NCBI RefSeq assembly: GCF_012272835.1
Contig: NZ_JAAWWK010000002.1
Location: 711,451 to 775,450, forward strand
Origin: Spongiibacter thalassae
GTDB taxonomy: Bacteria; Pseudomonadota; Gammaproteobacteria; Pseudomonadales; Spongiibacteraceae
DNA: 64,000 nucleotides
Reading direction: 5' to 3'
Made by a program: the position numbers and the translations under genes. The notes under the pieces were generated by a model. The model worked only from the letters and a program-made list of their open reading frames with translations, was not told where the DNA came from and ran no database searches. This document shows, in pieces, positions 8,071 to 17,115 of this stretch; positions within the stretch are counted from its first letter, which is position 1, and the number at the start of each line of letters is the position of its first letter.

Positions 8071-8514
8071 ATGAGCCTAAGTTTGCAGGAAATTTCGGAT
8101 CGCTTTGAAATTCAGGATCTGCTCTACCGCTATGCGGATATTATTGATCGGCGGGCGGTAGAGGAGTTGTCCGGGGTGTTTACCACTGACGCCCATATCG
8201 ACTATTCCGCCTTCGGGGGGAGTGTAGGCGACGTGGGCGAGACAATGGCCTTTCTGCGCGAGGCTCTGCCTGCGTTTTCCGACACCCAGCACCTGAATGC
8301 CAATATTCAGTTGTGGATTGACGGTGATAATGCCAGAGGACGGGTGATGTGTTTCAACCCTATGGTGATGCCGGCGGGTGGGGAAGAGGCGGTCTTTATG
8401 CTGGGCCTTTGGTACGCCGACGAGTATCGTCGCGAAAGCGACGGCTGGCGCATCAGCCGTCGCGTAGAAGAAAAAAGCTGGGTGTTCAATGCGCCGGAGT
8501 TTATGGCGCTGTAG
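8071..8514 (+). CDS. SnoaL-like/NTF2-superfamily protein
   Basis: The 147-residue protein starts with a helix, LQEISDRFEIQDLLYRYADIIDRRAVEEL, then FTTDAHIDYSAFGG, the typical opening of SnoaL-like alpha+beta barrels, and closes with DGWRISRRVEEKSWVFN. Members include small dehydratases, isomerases and ring-hydroxylating accessory proteins. Tight linkage to the amidohydrolase suggests the same pathway. Its stop lies six bases from the end of the convergent antiporter gene. The chemical role cannot be named. Confidence 0.75.
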   Translation: MSLSLQEISDRFEIQDLLYRYADIIDRRAVEELSGVFTTDAHIDYSAFGGSVGDVGETMAFLREALPAFSDTQHLNANIQLWIDGDNARGRVMCFNPMVMPAGGEEAVFMLGLWYADEYRRESDGWRISRRVEEKSWVFNAPEFMAL

Positions 8515-8520
8515 TCAGTG

Positions 8521-10371
8521 TCACTCTGGCAATGGCGATTCTCCCTGTTGGCCACTGAGCTTGCCATTGCCGGGTTGACGGGCTGCCTCGGCGGTTTTGT
8601 TCTCTGGAGGCACAAAACTGACCACCTTGTCCCCCGGCTGCAAGCGTCGGCTGCTCTGACTTAACCATTCCATTTTGCCGTTTTCCGGAATTACCGCGAG
8701 GCGCACCGCATCCTCTGGCAGGCTCGCCAGAAAGGCGGCTTCGTCGAAGTTTTCCGTAATATTGGTTTTGCGAAAACCCCATCCGCGAATCAGGCGAGTC
8801 CACAATTCAGCGTAGGACACATCGGCAGAAAAGGCGGTGATACCCCGGCGCATTTCTGCCACCCGGTGCTTGCCGTGCTCGCGGCCGGTATCGTAGGGCT
8901 GGTATACCCGATGGCGACCGATATGAGGGGCGTAATGGTTGCACACCATGGCGTTGTAGTGGTTGTTACCGGTGGCCGCCAGTACAGTGTAGATATTGTC
9001 CAGTGCCATGGCCTCGTCGGCCATGTCGGACAGCACTTCGCCGAACCAGGTTTCCAGCCCCTGCTGTCGCGCCGGTTGCAAGCGGCCCCATTCACTGTCG
9101 GCGATAATGACATCTTGGCCCAGCTTTTTCAGGTGCAGTGCGAGTTCAATCGTCCACGGCGACGCGCCGACAATCAATATGCGGCCCTTTCCAGGAGAGC
9201 CCAGTTTCAGCAAGCGCGTGAGAGGCCCCAGTGAGAAACCGTGGGCGATGACGGTGGTGAAAATCAGCATAAACACCGCTGGCACCAGGTATTTTGCATC
9301 TTCGAAGCCCGCGTCGATCAGCGCGGGGGCAAAGGCCCCCGCCGAGGCCGCCGCAACGACGCCGCGCGGTGCGATCCAGCCGATCAAGACGCGATCCTGC
9401 CACTGGCATTGGGTACCGATGGTGGCGAGATAGACCGCCAGCGGGCGCACCACAAACAGAAAGCCGAGAATCATCAACACCATGGAAAAGTGAATGGAGC
9501 GAATCGACTCCATGGTGAGTGAGGCGGTCAGGACAACGAATAGAAAAGACACCAGTATCAGGGTCAAATATTCCTTGAAGCGGCGCATTTCATCGAGGCT
9601 GCGCAGCCGCATATTGCCCATTACTATGCCCATCAGGGTGGTCGCGAGCAGGCCGGATTCATGCTGGACGAGGTCCGACAGGGCGTAGACTCCCAACACG
9701 ACAGCCGTTATAGACGGTGCCTTGAGGTATTCCGGTATCCAGCCGAGGCGAAAGCAGTAGCCAAGAGCATAGGCGAGGCCGCCACCCAGTGCCAGCGCGG
9801 CGACAATAGCCAGGCCGAGATTGCCCAGCACCTGGCCCAGAGCGGGGCCTTCACCGGAGTACAGCAGGTATTGGTAGACCAGTACCGCGAGCAATACTCC
9901 AATCGGGTCGTTGATAATGCCTTCCCATTTCAGGTAGGAGGCGGTGCGTCGATTGAGCTTCGCATGCTTGAGCAGCGGCATAATGACGGTCGGCCCGGTG
10001 ACCACCAGTATTGCCCCCAGTAGTGCGGCTATCCCCCAGCTTAGCTGACCCACCCAATGGGCCATTGCGGTGCCCAGCAGCCAGGCCAGAACAACACCGA
10101 TTGAGGTCAAACGGCGGGTCACTTTGGCAGTTTCTCGCAATTCGTGGAACTGGAGGTTCAAACCGCCCTCAAACAGAATAATAGCAACAAACAGTGAGGT
10201 GACCGCCTTCAGGCCATCGCCGAAATCCTGTTGCGGCTGAATAAGACCGGTTACTGGCCCCAGGGCGAGCCCGCCTGCGGCCAGCAGTACAATGGCAGGA
10301 AGACGAAAGCGCCACGCTAACCACTGACAAAAAATACCGACTGCGAGAATGGTCACTAACGACAGGGTCAT
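8521..10371 (-). CDS. Na+(K+)/H+ antiporter, NhaP-type CPA1, with C-terminal nucleotide-binding domain
   Basis: The 616-residue protein has about 390 residues of transmembrane helices followed by a cytoplasmic domain. WEGIINDPIGVLLAVLVY corresponds to the ion-binding NDP region of NhaP-like exchangers, LFVAIILFEGGLNL is the typical early helix, and IGWIAPRGVVAAASAGAFAP is the conserved R-containing helix. From residue about 395 GRILIVGASPWTIELALHLKKLGQDVIIAD is a Rossmann-like RCK/TrkA-N segment with an imperfect GxGxxG. It exchanges cations for protons at the inner membrane, in pH and salt balance. Monocistronic and convergent with the SnoaL-like gene. Confidence 0.87.
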   Translation of the reverse strand: MTLSLVTILAVGIFCQWLAWRFRLPAIVLLAAGGLALGPVTGLIQPQQDFGDGLKAVTSLFVAIILFEGGLNLQFHELRETAKVTRRLTSIGVVLAWLLGTAMAHWVGQLSWGIAALLGAILVVTGPTVIMPLLKHAKLNRRTASYLKWEGIINDPIGVLLAVLVYQYLLYSGEGPALGQVLGNLGLAIVAALALGGGLAYALGYCFRLGWIPEYLKAPSITAVVLGVYALSDLVQHESGLLATTLMGIVMGNMRLRSLDEMRRFKEYLTLILVSFLFVVLTASLTMESIRSIHFSMVLMILGFLFVVRPLAVYLATIGTQCQWQDRVLIGWIAPRGVVAAASAGAFAPALIDAGFEDAKYLVPAVFMLIFTTVIAHGFSLGPLTRLLKLGSPGKGRILIVGASPWTIELALHLKKLGQDVIIADSEWGRLQPARQQGLETWFGEVLSDMADEAMALDNIYTVLAATGNNHYNAMVCNHYAPHIGRHRVYQPYDTGREHGKHRVAEMRRGITAFSADVSYAELWTRLIRGWGFRKTNITENFDEAAFLASLPEDAVRLAVIPENGKMEWLSQSSRRLQPGDKVVSFVPPENKTAEAARQPGNGKLSGQQGESPLPE

Positions 10372-10444
10372 AACTCACCGAATTAATTGATAAAAGCACG
10401 TCACGTTCGCATGACTACTGCAGCAAGTAAAGACGATCACTGAG

Positions 10445-10486
10445 GCAAATGCCAATGCGTTCACGTCTTGCTGTTGGCGCATTTGC
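10445..10486. promoter_or_regulatory. Inverted repeat between divergent genes
   Basis: GCAAATGC (10445-10452) and GCATTTGC (10479-10486) form 8-bp arms, extendable with a two-base bulge through CAA/TTG. It lies between the divergent antiporter and lipoprotein genes, with no T-tract, so an operator or leader stem is more likely than a terminator. Confidence 0.4.
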
Positions 10487-10526
10487 GTAGTGGATTGGGC
10501 TGGGTGGGGGTTAAATGGGGGAGTAC

Positions 10527-12185
10527 ATGAAAGGCTTATTACAACGCAGCGGCATTGCCGTTTGCGGACTGGTATTGGCGGCAGCGCTTTTTGGGTGTGC
10601 CACCACCAGCAAGGATGTGGTGCTGGATGCAGAGGGACCCGCTGTCGCGCGGTTTAGCGGCGAGCTGCGTGGGGGAGTGCCCCGGCAAGGCCGGTTGCAT
10701 TTCGCCGACAGCGACGCGTATTTTATCGGCAGTTTTGATCGCGAGGGCTTCCCGGCTGAGGGCGAGCTTGTTCAACACTATATGGATGAGCAGGGCAAGC
10801 GTTTGTCTTTGCGCTTGAGTGGTCGTTTTAGCCATAGCGATCAGCAATTACGTTTTGCCGGTGGCTTTGTGATCGCCGACGCCGCCGGAAGCGTGCTGGC
10901 CGAGGCTGATCGCAGTGACTGGCTGACGGTTTATCCCGATGGGCAGTTTCTCGTGTCTCCCCATTTGTTTCAGCTCGATGGTCAGGTGCGTTATCGACAG
11001 TATCGGCATAGCATCAGCCCAGCCAAGGAGCCGCGGCAGTTCGTAAAAATCCACCGCCCCCTTAATGGCCCCTTTGATGTTGCCGTGCGGTATCGCAATG
11101 GTAAGCCTCGGGGAGTGGCGGTGATCAATGCGGCCCTGCGTGGTGGCAGCTATGTGGTGGAGCGGCAATATTTCAACTATGAAATCCCCCAGGGTGGCAT
11201 TCACTACTTTTATTTTGAGCCGGGCAGTTACCAGGATATCGCCTTGTTGGGGGGCTGCGAGAGGGCGCCAAATCTCACGGCACCCCAGGGCCTGATTCAC
11301 TTTTATGCCTACGACTGCGACGCTGAGCAATTTCTGGGGATGAGCGAAAAATACCCCGCAACGGTAATCGTTGTTGCCGCCGAGGATATCGATAACAGCG
11401 GCTATTTCCACCGATTGCGCCTGTTGCACCACGGCGAGGAGCGCAGTATGCAAATCGACAAGAGAGCGTTGGCACAGGGCGATCTGGTCGCAGCGGGATT
11501 GCAACTGGTATGGAAATACGGGGAATTGCGCCGGGCATTCTTTATGCGCGATGGGCAGCCCGCCGGCGTCGGTATTGATGCGCCAAAAGGCGTTGCTCCC
11601 CGCTACGTCTCCTATGCTGCCGACAGTCACGGCGGTGTGGCACCTAATGAGGTCTCCGTTGAGGTTTGGGCGCAGCACTTTGCGTCGGTGAGAGAGGCGC
11701 TCCACACGGCCTTCGCTAGGCTGCCGTCTTCGTCTGCAAGTGTAGACCAGTATCAGTCCGCCCTGAATCAAACGGTTCACACTGCGCCGCCAGCCCAATT
11801 TATGGCTCACTCCCGCGTTGATGCAATCTGGCGTGAATGGTTGGTTGATGCGCTCTCGCTGATTGATAGTGGTCGTTGGCAAGCCAGGGACGGCAGCGGC
11901 CCGGCCCGCTTGCAGAAAGCCTTGTCTGCGCGCCTTGATCGACTGGAAGAGGCGGGGCGGGAGATATTGACCAGTCTGGCGCAGCGCTATTGCGCAGAGC
12001 ATGGCCTGGAACTGCACGGCGTTCGCTGGGCCTGTGTGGCCTTGCCGCAGGACGCTATCGCGCGGCAGTGTCAAATTCACTTCGGCACTGCCGAGTGCGA
12101 TGCTATGGCCGAGCAATTGGCGGGAAACACGCCGCGCACCTTGTCGATTTCAGCCAGGGGCGGGGAGGCAGGTGCACAGGAATAA
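10527..12185 (+). CDS. Large lipoprotein of unknown function with MORN-like N-terminal segment
   Basis: The start at 10527 follows GGGGGAG; a start four codons earlier is possible. A lipoprotein signal is clear: MKGLLQRSGIAVCGLVLAAALFGC, with lipobox LFGC and Cys at 24. After it, repeats of the type GELRGGVPRQGRLHF and YFIGSFDREGFPAEGEL resemble MORN-like strands. The middle is beta-rich and carries two Cys pairs; the last 150 residues look helical. I do not recognise a family for the whole 552-residue protein. It likely sits at the outer membrane, on the periplasmic face. It is divergent from the antiporter and followed by rdgC. Confidence 0.7.
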   Translation: MKGLLQRSGIAVCGLVLAAALFGCATTSKDVVLDAEGPAVARFSGELRGGVPRQGRLHFADSDAYFIGSFDREGFPAEGELVQHYMDEQGKRLSLRLSGRFSHSDQQLRFAGGFVIADAAGSVLAEADRSDWLTVYPDGQFLVSPHLFQLDGQVRYRQYRHSISPAKEPRQFVKIHRPLNGPFDVAVRYRNGKPRGVAVINAALRGGSYVVERQYFNYEIPQGGIHYFYFEPGSYQDIALLGGCERAPNLTAPQGLIHFYAYDCDAEQFLGMSEKYPATVIVVAAEDIDNSGYFHRLRLLHHGEERSMQIDKRALAQGDLVAAGLQLVWKYGELRRAFFMRDGQPAGVGIDAPKGVAPRYVSYAADSHGGVAPNEVSVEVWAQHFASVREALHTAFARLPSSSASVDQYQSALNQTVHTAPPAQFMAHSRVDAIWREWLVDALSLIDSGRWQARDGSGPARLQKALSARLDRLEEAGREILTSLAQRYCAEHGLELHGVRWACVALPQDAIARQCQIHFGTAECDAMAEQLAGNTPRTLSISARGGEAGAQE

Positions 12186-12301
12186 AGATCTTGTTTCGGG
12201 GCCGCTCCCAGTTGTCGAATTGGCGGTGGAGTCTGGCGGCGAAACCGCTACAATGAAGCGCCTTGTTTGCGGATCTGTGTCCGCCCGATTGGAAAAGTTG
12301 A

Positions 12302-13252
12302 ATGTGGTTTAAAAACATTTTGTTATATCGATTTACCCGTCCGTTCACGACTTCAATTGAAGAATTGAACGAGAAACTCGAGGCGTCGGCGTTCAGCCCC
12401 TGTGGCAGTCAGGATCAACTGAGTTATGGCTGGGTGAAGCCCCTCGGCGATAGCGGATCGGAATATCTGCACGTTTGTAACGGCTATATTATGCTGTGTG
12501 CTAAACAGCAGGAAAAAGTGTTGCCTGCGGCGGTAGTGAATGAATTTCTCGATGAAAAAATTCGTGAAATCCAGGATCAGGATGGGCGGAAACCCGGTCG
12601 TAAAGAGCGCACTGAAATAAAGGAGCAGATCGTGTTTGAGCTGCTGCCCAGAGCATTTTCCCGTTCGAAAAAACTGTATGCCTACATCGATGTGGAACAG
12701 GGGCTGTTGTATGTGGACAGCTCCTCCTACAAGCGTGCTGAAGACCTGCTCGGCTTGCTTCGTGACACTTTGGGCAGCTTGCCTGTCATCCCCGTTAAGG
12801 CGAAAAATACCGCTCAGCATATGCTCAGTGACTGGGTGAAAAATGTCGCGCCGCAGGGCTTCGAGGTGGGCGGCGAATGTGAGCTGCGCGACAGTGCTGA
12901 TGAAACCGCCGTGATTCGAGCAAAGAATCAGGACCTGTCATCGGAACAGATTCAAAGCCACTTATCAGCCGGCATGTATGTCAGCAAGCTGGCAATGACC
13001 TGGACCGGCGGTATCGACTTTGTGGTGGACGACCAGCTGGCGATCAAACGTGTACAGTTTGGCGATTTGATTCGCGACAAGGCTGATGACATTAACGCTG
13101 AATCCGCCGCCGAGCAATTCGATGCGGATTTCAGCATTATGAGTGGGGAATTTGCCCGATTTATTCCTGCGGTTCTCGACGCCTTTGGTGGCGAAGACCT
13201 AAGCGATGTCGCCGGGGAAGCCGAGACAGGCGAGCAGCGTTTGTCAGCTTAA
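12302..13252 (+). CDS. rdgC: Recombination-associated protein RdgC
   Basis: The 316-residue protein starts MWFKNILLYRFTRPF and has SQDQLSYGWVKPLG, AKQQEKVLPAAVVNEFLDEKI and a long C-terminal half with LAMTWTGGIDFVVDDQLAIKRVQF, all typical of RdgC. RdgC is a toroidal DNA-binding protein of the nucleoid that limits RecA filament formation at replication forks. Length fits the family (about 300). It is a single gene followed by a strong hairpin terminator. Confidence 0.95.
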   Translation: MWFKNILLYRFTRPFTTSIEELNEKLEASAFSPCGSQDQLSYGWVKPLGDSGSEYLHVCNGYIMLCAKQQEKVLPAAVVNEFLDEKIREIQDQDGRKPGRKERTEIKEQIVFELLPRAFSRSKKLYAYIDVEQGLLYVDSSSYKRAEDLLGLLRDTLGSLPVIPVKAKNTAQHMLSDWVKNVAPQGFEVGGECELRDSADETAVIRAKNQDLSSEQIQSHLSAGMYVSKLAMTWTGGIDFVVDDQLAIKRVQFGDLIRDKADDINAESAAEQFDADFSIMSGEFARFIPAVLDAFGGEDLSDVAGEAETGEQRLSA

Positions 13253-13315
13253 AAGCGTAGTTTCAATGCGACCAACCTCTAAGTTCAGGCGCGTGGAAGC
13301 CGACGAATGAAACGC

Positions 13316-13346
13316 AAAATGGCCGAGGAAACTCGGCCATTTTTTA
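13316..13346. terminator. Bidirectional rho-independent terminator of rdgC and the cyclase gene
   Basis: AAAATGGCCGAG (13316-13327), GAAA tetraloop, CTCGGCCATTTT (13332-13343) then more T. The A-run upstream gives the same structure for minus-strand transcripts from the convergent cyclase gene. Confidence 0.9.
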
Positions 13347-13388
13347 TGGGTAAACGGTCAAAAAAGCGCAGCGAATAACGGTTTTCGC

Positions 13389-14402
13389 TTACAGACTGCT
13401 GGCGTGAATCAGAGTGTTGCGTCCGGCCTGTTTTGCGGCGTAGAGCGCGCGATCGGCTTCATTGAAACAGCCCAGCACGCCGAGGTCCTGCAGTGCCTCG
13501 GAATTGTCCAAGGTGATGATGCCGGCGGAAAAGGTCACTGGCGCATTGTCTTTGCCGGGGTTGGCTATCGCCAGGGAGCTGAAACGCTCGCGCATTTGTT
13601 CCACCACGATCTCCGCACCAGTGGCGGGGGTCATTGGCAGGATCAGTGCGAACTCCTCGCCGCCATAGCGGCAGGCTGCATCACCGGCTCGCTTGCACAC
13701 AGTGGTAATGACTTCCGCCAGACGGATAAGTACCGAATCGCCGGCAACATGACCTGCGGAGTCGTTGAAAGCCTTGAAATAGTCTACGTCTAGCATGGCG
13801 AAACTGATGGGGGTCTTCAAGCGAATCGCCCGACGCCATTCTTCCTTCGCGTGCTGCTCCATATAGCGGCGATTGAACATCTGGGTCAGTGGATCGCGAA
13901 TGCTCAATGCCCGCATGATCAGGCTGTCTTCAATCAGGCGGCCGTAGTCGTTGAGCACCTTTTTGATTTCGTCGTTTGCTTCGGGGCCACCCTGGCCAAA
14001 AAACAGCGAAAACGAACCGACAACCCGGTTGTCGGGGCCAAATACCGGTACGCCAAAGTAGCTTTCAACGACCACGTCACTGGCACCGGGTACCGATGCC
14101 AGCCAGCTGCCCAGGTCGGGTTGCTGCTTTACAACAATGTCCTGCTGGGCGTAGGTTTTTTCGCACAGGGGCGAGGCTTGAATGGGGGTGCCCATGTCTG
14201 CCCCCGCCAGCGCCAGTATCGCCGAACCGCCGCGTATGGGCACCGAGAAACTGGTGTAAAGCGCGCCGGTTGCCTTTCGCGCGAGGTCGAGTATGCGGTA
14301 GATATTGTAGTCTTTGTCGTCGGCGCTGAAGCCGAAGCGTTCCATGGCGATACGCCGCGCTTCAACAACTGTCAGTGCCTGATCACCGTCCCGGTGTCGC
14401 AT
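13389..14402 (-). CDS. Diguanylate cyclase with GAF sensor domain
   Basis: This 337-residue cytoplasmic protein has an N-terminal GAF domain (about residues 25-165, including LARKATGALYTSFSVPI, SYFGVPVFGPDNRVVGSFSLF) and a GGDEF domain (about 170-335). The active motif is RYGGEEFALILP, and RAGD five residues upstream is the RxxD inhibitory site, so product feedback is expected. It makes cyclic-di-GMP from two GTP, presumably in response to a small ligand or redox cue bound by GAF. No transmembrane helix is present. The start at 14402 follows AGGA with 7-base spacing. Confidence 0.92.
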   Translation of the reverse strand: MRHRDGDQALTVVEARRIAMERFGFSADDKDYNIYRILDLARKATGALYTSFSVPIRGGSAILALAGADMGTPIQASPLCEKTYAQQDIVVKQQPDLGSWLASVPGASDVVVESYFGVPVFGPDNRVVGSFSLFFGQGGPEANDEIKKVLNDYGRLIEDSLIMRALSIRDPLTQMFNRRYMEQHAKEEWRRAIRLKTPISFAMLDVDYFKAFNDSAGHVAGDSVLIRLAEVITTVCKRAGDAACRYGGEEFALILPMTPATGAEIVVEQMRERFSSLAIANPGKDNAPVTFSAGIITLDNSEALQDLGVLGCFNEADRALYAAKQAGRNTLIHASSL

Positions 14403-14521
14403 GTATTCGTCCTGTATGTCTGTGGGATGAATTTTTTGATAAATATAACACCAGAGTGCTGTGGTGGAATACCTTCGCCTTGCGGCTGCTAACCAAATAC
14501 GTCCTTGCGGAACCGCTGAGG

Positions 14522-14550
14522 AAAAAAAACCCCAGCGTGTGCCGGGGTTT
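14522..14550 (-). terminator. Terminator of gltA
   Basis: On the minus strand AAACCCC (14550-14544), a GC-containing loop, GGGGTTT (14533-14527), then a run of T to 14522. It is 30 bases past the gltA stop. Confidence 0.88.
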
Positions 14551-14581
14551 ACGCTGCCAGCGTGTGGATGGATCTGGCGAT

Positions 14582-15865
14582 TTAGTCGCGATCTTCCAGT
14601 TTGACAAAGTCCCGTTGCTCGGGGCCGGTATACAGTTGGCGCGGCCGGCCAATGCGCGAGGCGCTGGCGTGCATTTCGCTCCAGTGAGCAATCCAGCCAG
14701 GCGTGCGGCCCAGAGCAAAAATCACGGTAAACATACTGGTTGGAATACCGATTGCCTTGAGGATAATGCCTGAATAGAAGTCTACGTTGGGGTAGAGTTT
14801 CTTCTCGACAAAGTAGGGGTCTTCCAGCGCAATTTGCTCCAGGCGCTTGGCAACTTTCAGCAGTGGATCGTCGATGCCCAGCTCGCCCAGCACTTCGTCA
14901 GCAACCTGCTTCATTACCTTGGCGCGAGGATCGAAGTTTTTGTATACCCGGTGGCCGAAGCCCATCAGGCGGAAGGGGTCGTTCTTGTCCTTGGCGCGAG
15001 CGACGCAGGCGTCAACATTTGATTCGTCGCCGATTTCTTCCAGCATATTCAGTACGGCTTCGTTGGCGCCGCCGTGAGACGGTCCCCACAGTGCGGCAAT
15101 ACCCGCTGAAATACAGGCGAAGGGGTTGGCACCGGTAGAGCCAGCAAGGCGAACTGTTGAGGTCGATGCGTTCTGCTCGTGGTCTGCATGCAACAGGAAG
15201 ATGGTGTCCATCGCCTTGGCAAGCACAGGATTAACATTGCTGGGTTCGCAGGGGTTGCCGAACATCATGTGCAGGAAGTTCTCAGAGTAGCTGAGGTGGT
15301 TCTGCGGGTACATGAAAGGCTGACCAATAGTGTACTTGTAGGTCATTGCGGCCAGGGTGGGCATTTTCGCAATCAGGCGGATCGCCGAAATTTCCCGGTG
15401 CTTCTCGTCTGCGATATCCAGCGAGTCGTGGTAGAAGGCAGACAGAGCGCCAACTACGCCACACATGATGGCCATGGGGTGTGCGTCGCGGCGGAAGCCC
15501 TTGAAGAAGGTGCTCATCTGGTCGTTGACCATGGTGTGCATGCGCACTTTGTTTACAAAGGTCTCTTTTTCTGTGGAGTTGGGCAGCTTGCCGTAGAGCA
15601 GCAGGTAGCAGGTTTCCAGGTAGTCAGACTGCTCGGCCAGTTGCTCGATGGGGTAGCCACCGTGTAACAGAATGCCCGCATTGCCATCGATGTAAGTGAT
15701 TTTTGACTCGCAGGCTGCGGTGGAGACAAAACCGGGGTCGTAGGTGAAGTATCCATTACCCGTCAGGGCGCCAACTTCTATGACGTCCGGGCCAATGGTG
15801 CCGGAATGAACATTTAATTCCAGCGTTTTGCCATCGATACTCAGACTGGCTTTCTTCTCGCTCAT
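14582..15865 (-). CDS. gltA: Citrate synthase (type II)
   Basis: The 427-residue enzyme condenses acetyl-CoA and oxaloacetate. Landmarks are [44 protein letters not shown] with a substrate-binding His, and [18 protein letters not shown] with the second active-site His and an oxaloacetate-binding Arg. Length and the N-terminal beta domain ([16 protein letters not shown]) fit the hexameric, NADH-inhibited gammaproteobacterial form. The start [12 protein letters not shown] at 15865 follows AGGAG; a longer in-frame start upstream is not supported. It is divergent from sdhCDAB-suc across 510 bases. Confidence 0.97.
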   Translation of the reverse strand: MSEKKASLSIDGKTLELNVHSGTIGPDVIEVGALTGNGYFTYDPGFVSTAACESKITYIDGNAGILLHGGYPIEQLAEQSDYLETCYLLLYGKLPNSTEKETFVNKVRMHTMVNDQMSTFFKGFRRDAHPMAIMCGVVGALSAFYHDSLDIADEKHREISAIRLIAKMPTLAAMTYKYTIGQPFMYPQNHLSYSENFLHMMFGNPCEPSNVNPVLAKAMDTIFLLHADHEQNASTSTVRLAGSTGANPFACISAGIAALWGPSHGGANEAVLNMLEEIGDESNVDACVARAKDKNDPFRLMGFGHRVYKNFDPRAKVMKQVADEVLGELGIDDPLLKVAKRLEQIALEDPYFVEKKLYPNVDFYSGIILKAIGIPTSMFTVIFALGRTPGWIAHWSEMHASASRIGRPRQLYTGPEQRDFVKLEDRD

Positions 15866-15979
15866 GTGACGGGCTCCTGTTTCTTCTTTACTAGGCTTGT
15901 GGCGGTGATTTCCATGGTCTGGCATGGGCGTGGTAGTGCCTGAGCCAACCGTGGAAAGGTCCCCATTAGGGGAGAGACA

Positions 15980-16007
15980 AATATAGAGAGCTGAAACGTT
16001 TTGTCAA
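15980..16007 (-). promoter_or_regulatory. Sigma-70 promoter of gltA
   Basis: On the minus strand TTGACA (16007-16002), 16-base spacer, TATATT (15985-15980). A small CCCC/GGGG hairpin lies in the leader downstream. The remaining 16010-16200 of the gltA-sdhC gap is AT-rich with no gene. Confidence 0.7.
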
Positions 16008-16203
16008 CGCTGCGCACATTTTACAGTGCCGGAGCGCTTTAGGGAATTGCAAAGGTCCAAGTTCTTCCGAGGGGGTGAATGAGTGAAAATGGTGCACCAC
16101 TGTTGTGCGTATGTTTTTTTATGGCGTCATAATGGTGCGAAATAGTGAGTTAAGCTATTGATATTCGGAAAATTTAAGGCAGGGTGTGGCGATTTTTCGG
16201 GGT

Positions 16204-16232
16204 TTGTATTTGCCTATTGATAGCCCTATAAT
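16204..16232 (+). promoter_or_regulatory. Sigma-70 promoter of the sdh-suc cluster
   Basis: TTGTAT (16204-16209), 17-base spacer, TATAAT (16227-16232), followed by a GC-rich start region. It leaves a leader of about 135 bases before sdhC. Confidence 0.7.
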
Positions 16233-16238
16233 GCGCGG

Positions 16239-16375
16239 CGTTTCTTCAAGGGTCCTTGCGCCCCCTCTTTCTAAAAGGATGGAGAAGCCCCGGGAGGAGA
16301 GCCCGGGTAGCTAAAAGATCCACTTCCGTTGAACCGCCCGTATCACAAAGGGCCAGAAATAAAGTGTGGAATACC
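16239..16375 (+). promoter_or_regulatory. Structured sdhC leader with GGA motifs (possible CsrA/RsmA target)
   Basis: AAAAGGATGGAG (from 16274) contains ARGGAUG, the core of the CsrA/RsmA consensus. Just after it CCCGGG-AGGAGAG-CCCGGG forms a hairpin that displays GGA in the loop. Paired sites of this kind are typical of CsrA control; binding itself is inferred. Confidence 0.4.
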
Positions 16376-16750
16376 GTGAACGATAAACGACCTGTGAACC
16401 TGGATATCGGGACAATCGCACTGCCGATTACCGCATATACCTCTATATTGCACCGCGTCAGCGGCGTGTTTCTTGTGGCCGGTATGGCCGTGTTGTTCTG
16501 GTTGCTGGGCACCAGTCTAAGTGGTCCGGAAGGCTTTGAGCAGGCGAAAGAATGTCTGTCTTCGTTCTGGGGCAAGTTGATTATCTGGGCTGTGCTGATC
16601 GGTCTGAGCTATCACTCTGCAGCGGGTGTTAAGCATTTGGTAATGGATGCCGGTCTCGGTGAATCCATGCAGGGCGGTGAAACTGGCTCCAAACTGGTGC
16701 TGGTGGCAACGGCGGTTTTGGTTGTTCTGACGGGGTTATGGGTATGGTAA
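16376..16750 (+). CDS. sdhC: Succinate dehydrogenase cytochrome b556 subunit
   Basis: From GTG at 16376 the protein begins VNDKRPVNLDIGTIALPITAYTSILHRVSGVFL, matching the SdhC pattern RPVNLD...SILHR(I/V)SG, where Ser and Arg contribute to the quinone site. Three membrane helices follow, and the haem-ligand His lies in LSYHSAAGVKHLVMDAG. At 124 residues it has the usual length. It anchors SdhAB at the inner membrane with SdhD. A start 12 bases upstream (GTG at 16364) is possible. The last bases overlap sdhD. Confidence 0.92.
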   Translation: MNDKRPVNLDIGTIALPITAYTSILHRVSGVFLVAGMAVLFWLLGTSLSGPEGFEQAKECLSSFWGKLIIWAVLIGLSYHSAAGVKHLVMDAGLGESMQGGETGSKLVLVATAVLVVLTGLWVW

Positions 16751-17112
16751 GGGCAGTGACTAATTTTGGCCGCAGCGGCCTGTCTGACTGGTTGGTGCAG
16801 CGCGTCACAGGTGTTGTGCTGCTAGCCTATTTTGTAGTGGTTGGTGTGTACCTGTTCTGCGAAGGTTCCAGCCTTGATTACGCACAGTGGAGCGGCTTCT
16901 TTAGTAGCACATTTATGCGTGTATTCAGCACTGCGGCAGTGCTGTCGGTTGTCGCCCACGCGTGGATTGGGCTGTGGGCAGTTTCCACAGATTATTTGAC
17001 CGAACGTTTGATGGGTAGCACTGGCAATGTCCTGCGCCTGGCGTTTCAAGCTGCATCGGCAGTTGTCCTGTTCACCTACCTCGTTTGGGGCATCCAGATT
17101 CTGTGGAGTTAA
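16744..17112 (+). CDS. sdhD: Succinate dehydrogenase membrane anchor subunit
   Basis: The 122-residue, three-helix protein has RSGLSDWLVQRVTGVVLLAYF at the N-terminus and VVAHAWIGLWAVSTDYL with the His of the haem site and the D-Y pair near the quinone site. ATG at 16744 gives the standard MVRAVTNFGRSG start and overlaps the sdhC stop by seven bases; ATG at 16738 is an alternative. The gene ends three bases before sdhA, so translation of the four sdh genes is closely coupled. Confidence 0.92.
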   Translation: MVRAVTNFGRSGLSDWLVQRVTGVVLLAYFVVVGVYLFCEGSSLDYAQWSGFFSSTFMRVFSTAAVLSVVAHAWIGLWAVSTDYLTERLMGSTGNVLRLAFQAASAVVLFTYLVWGIQILWS

Positions 17113-17115
17113 GTA

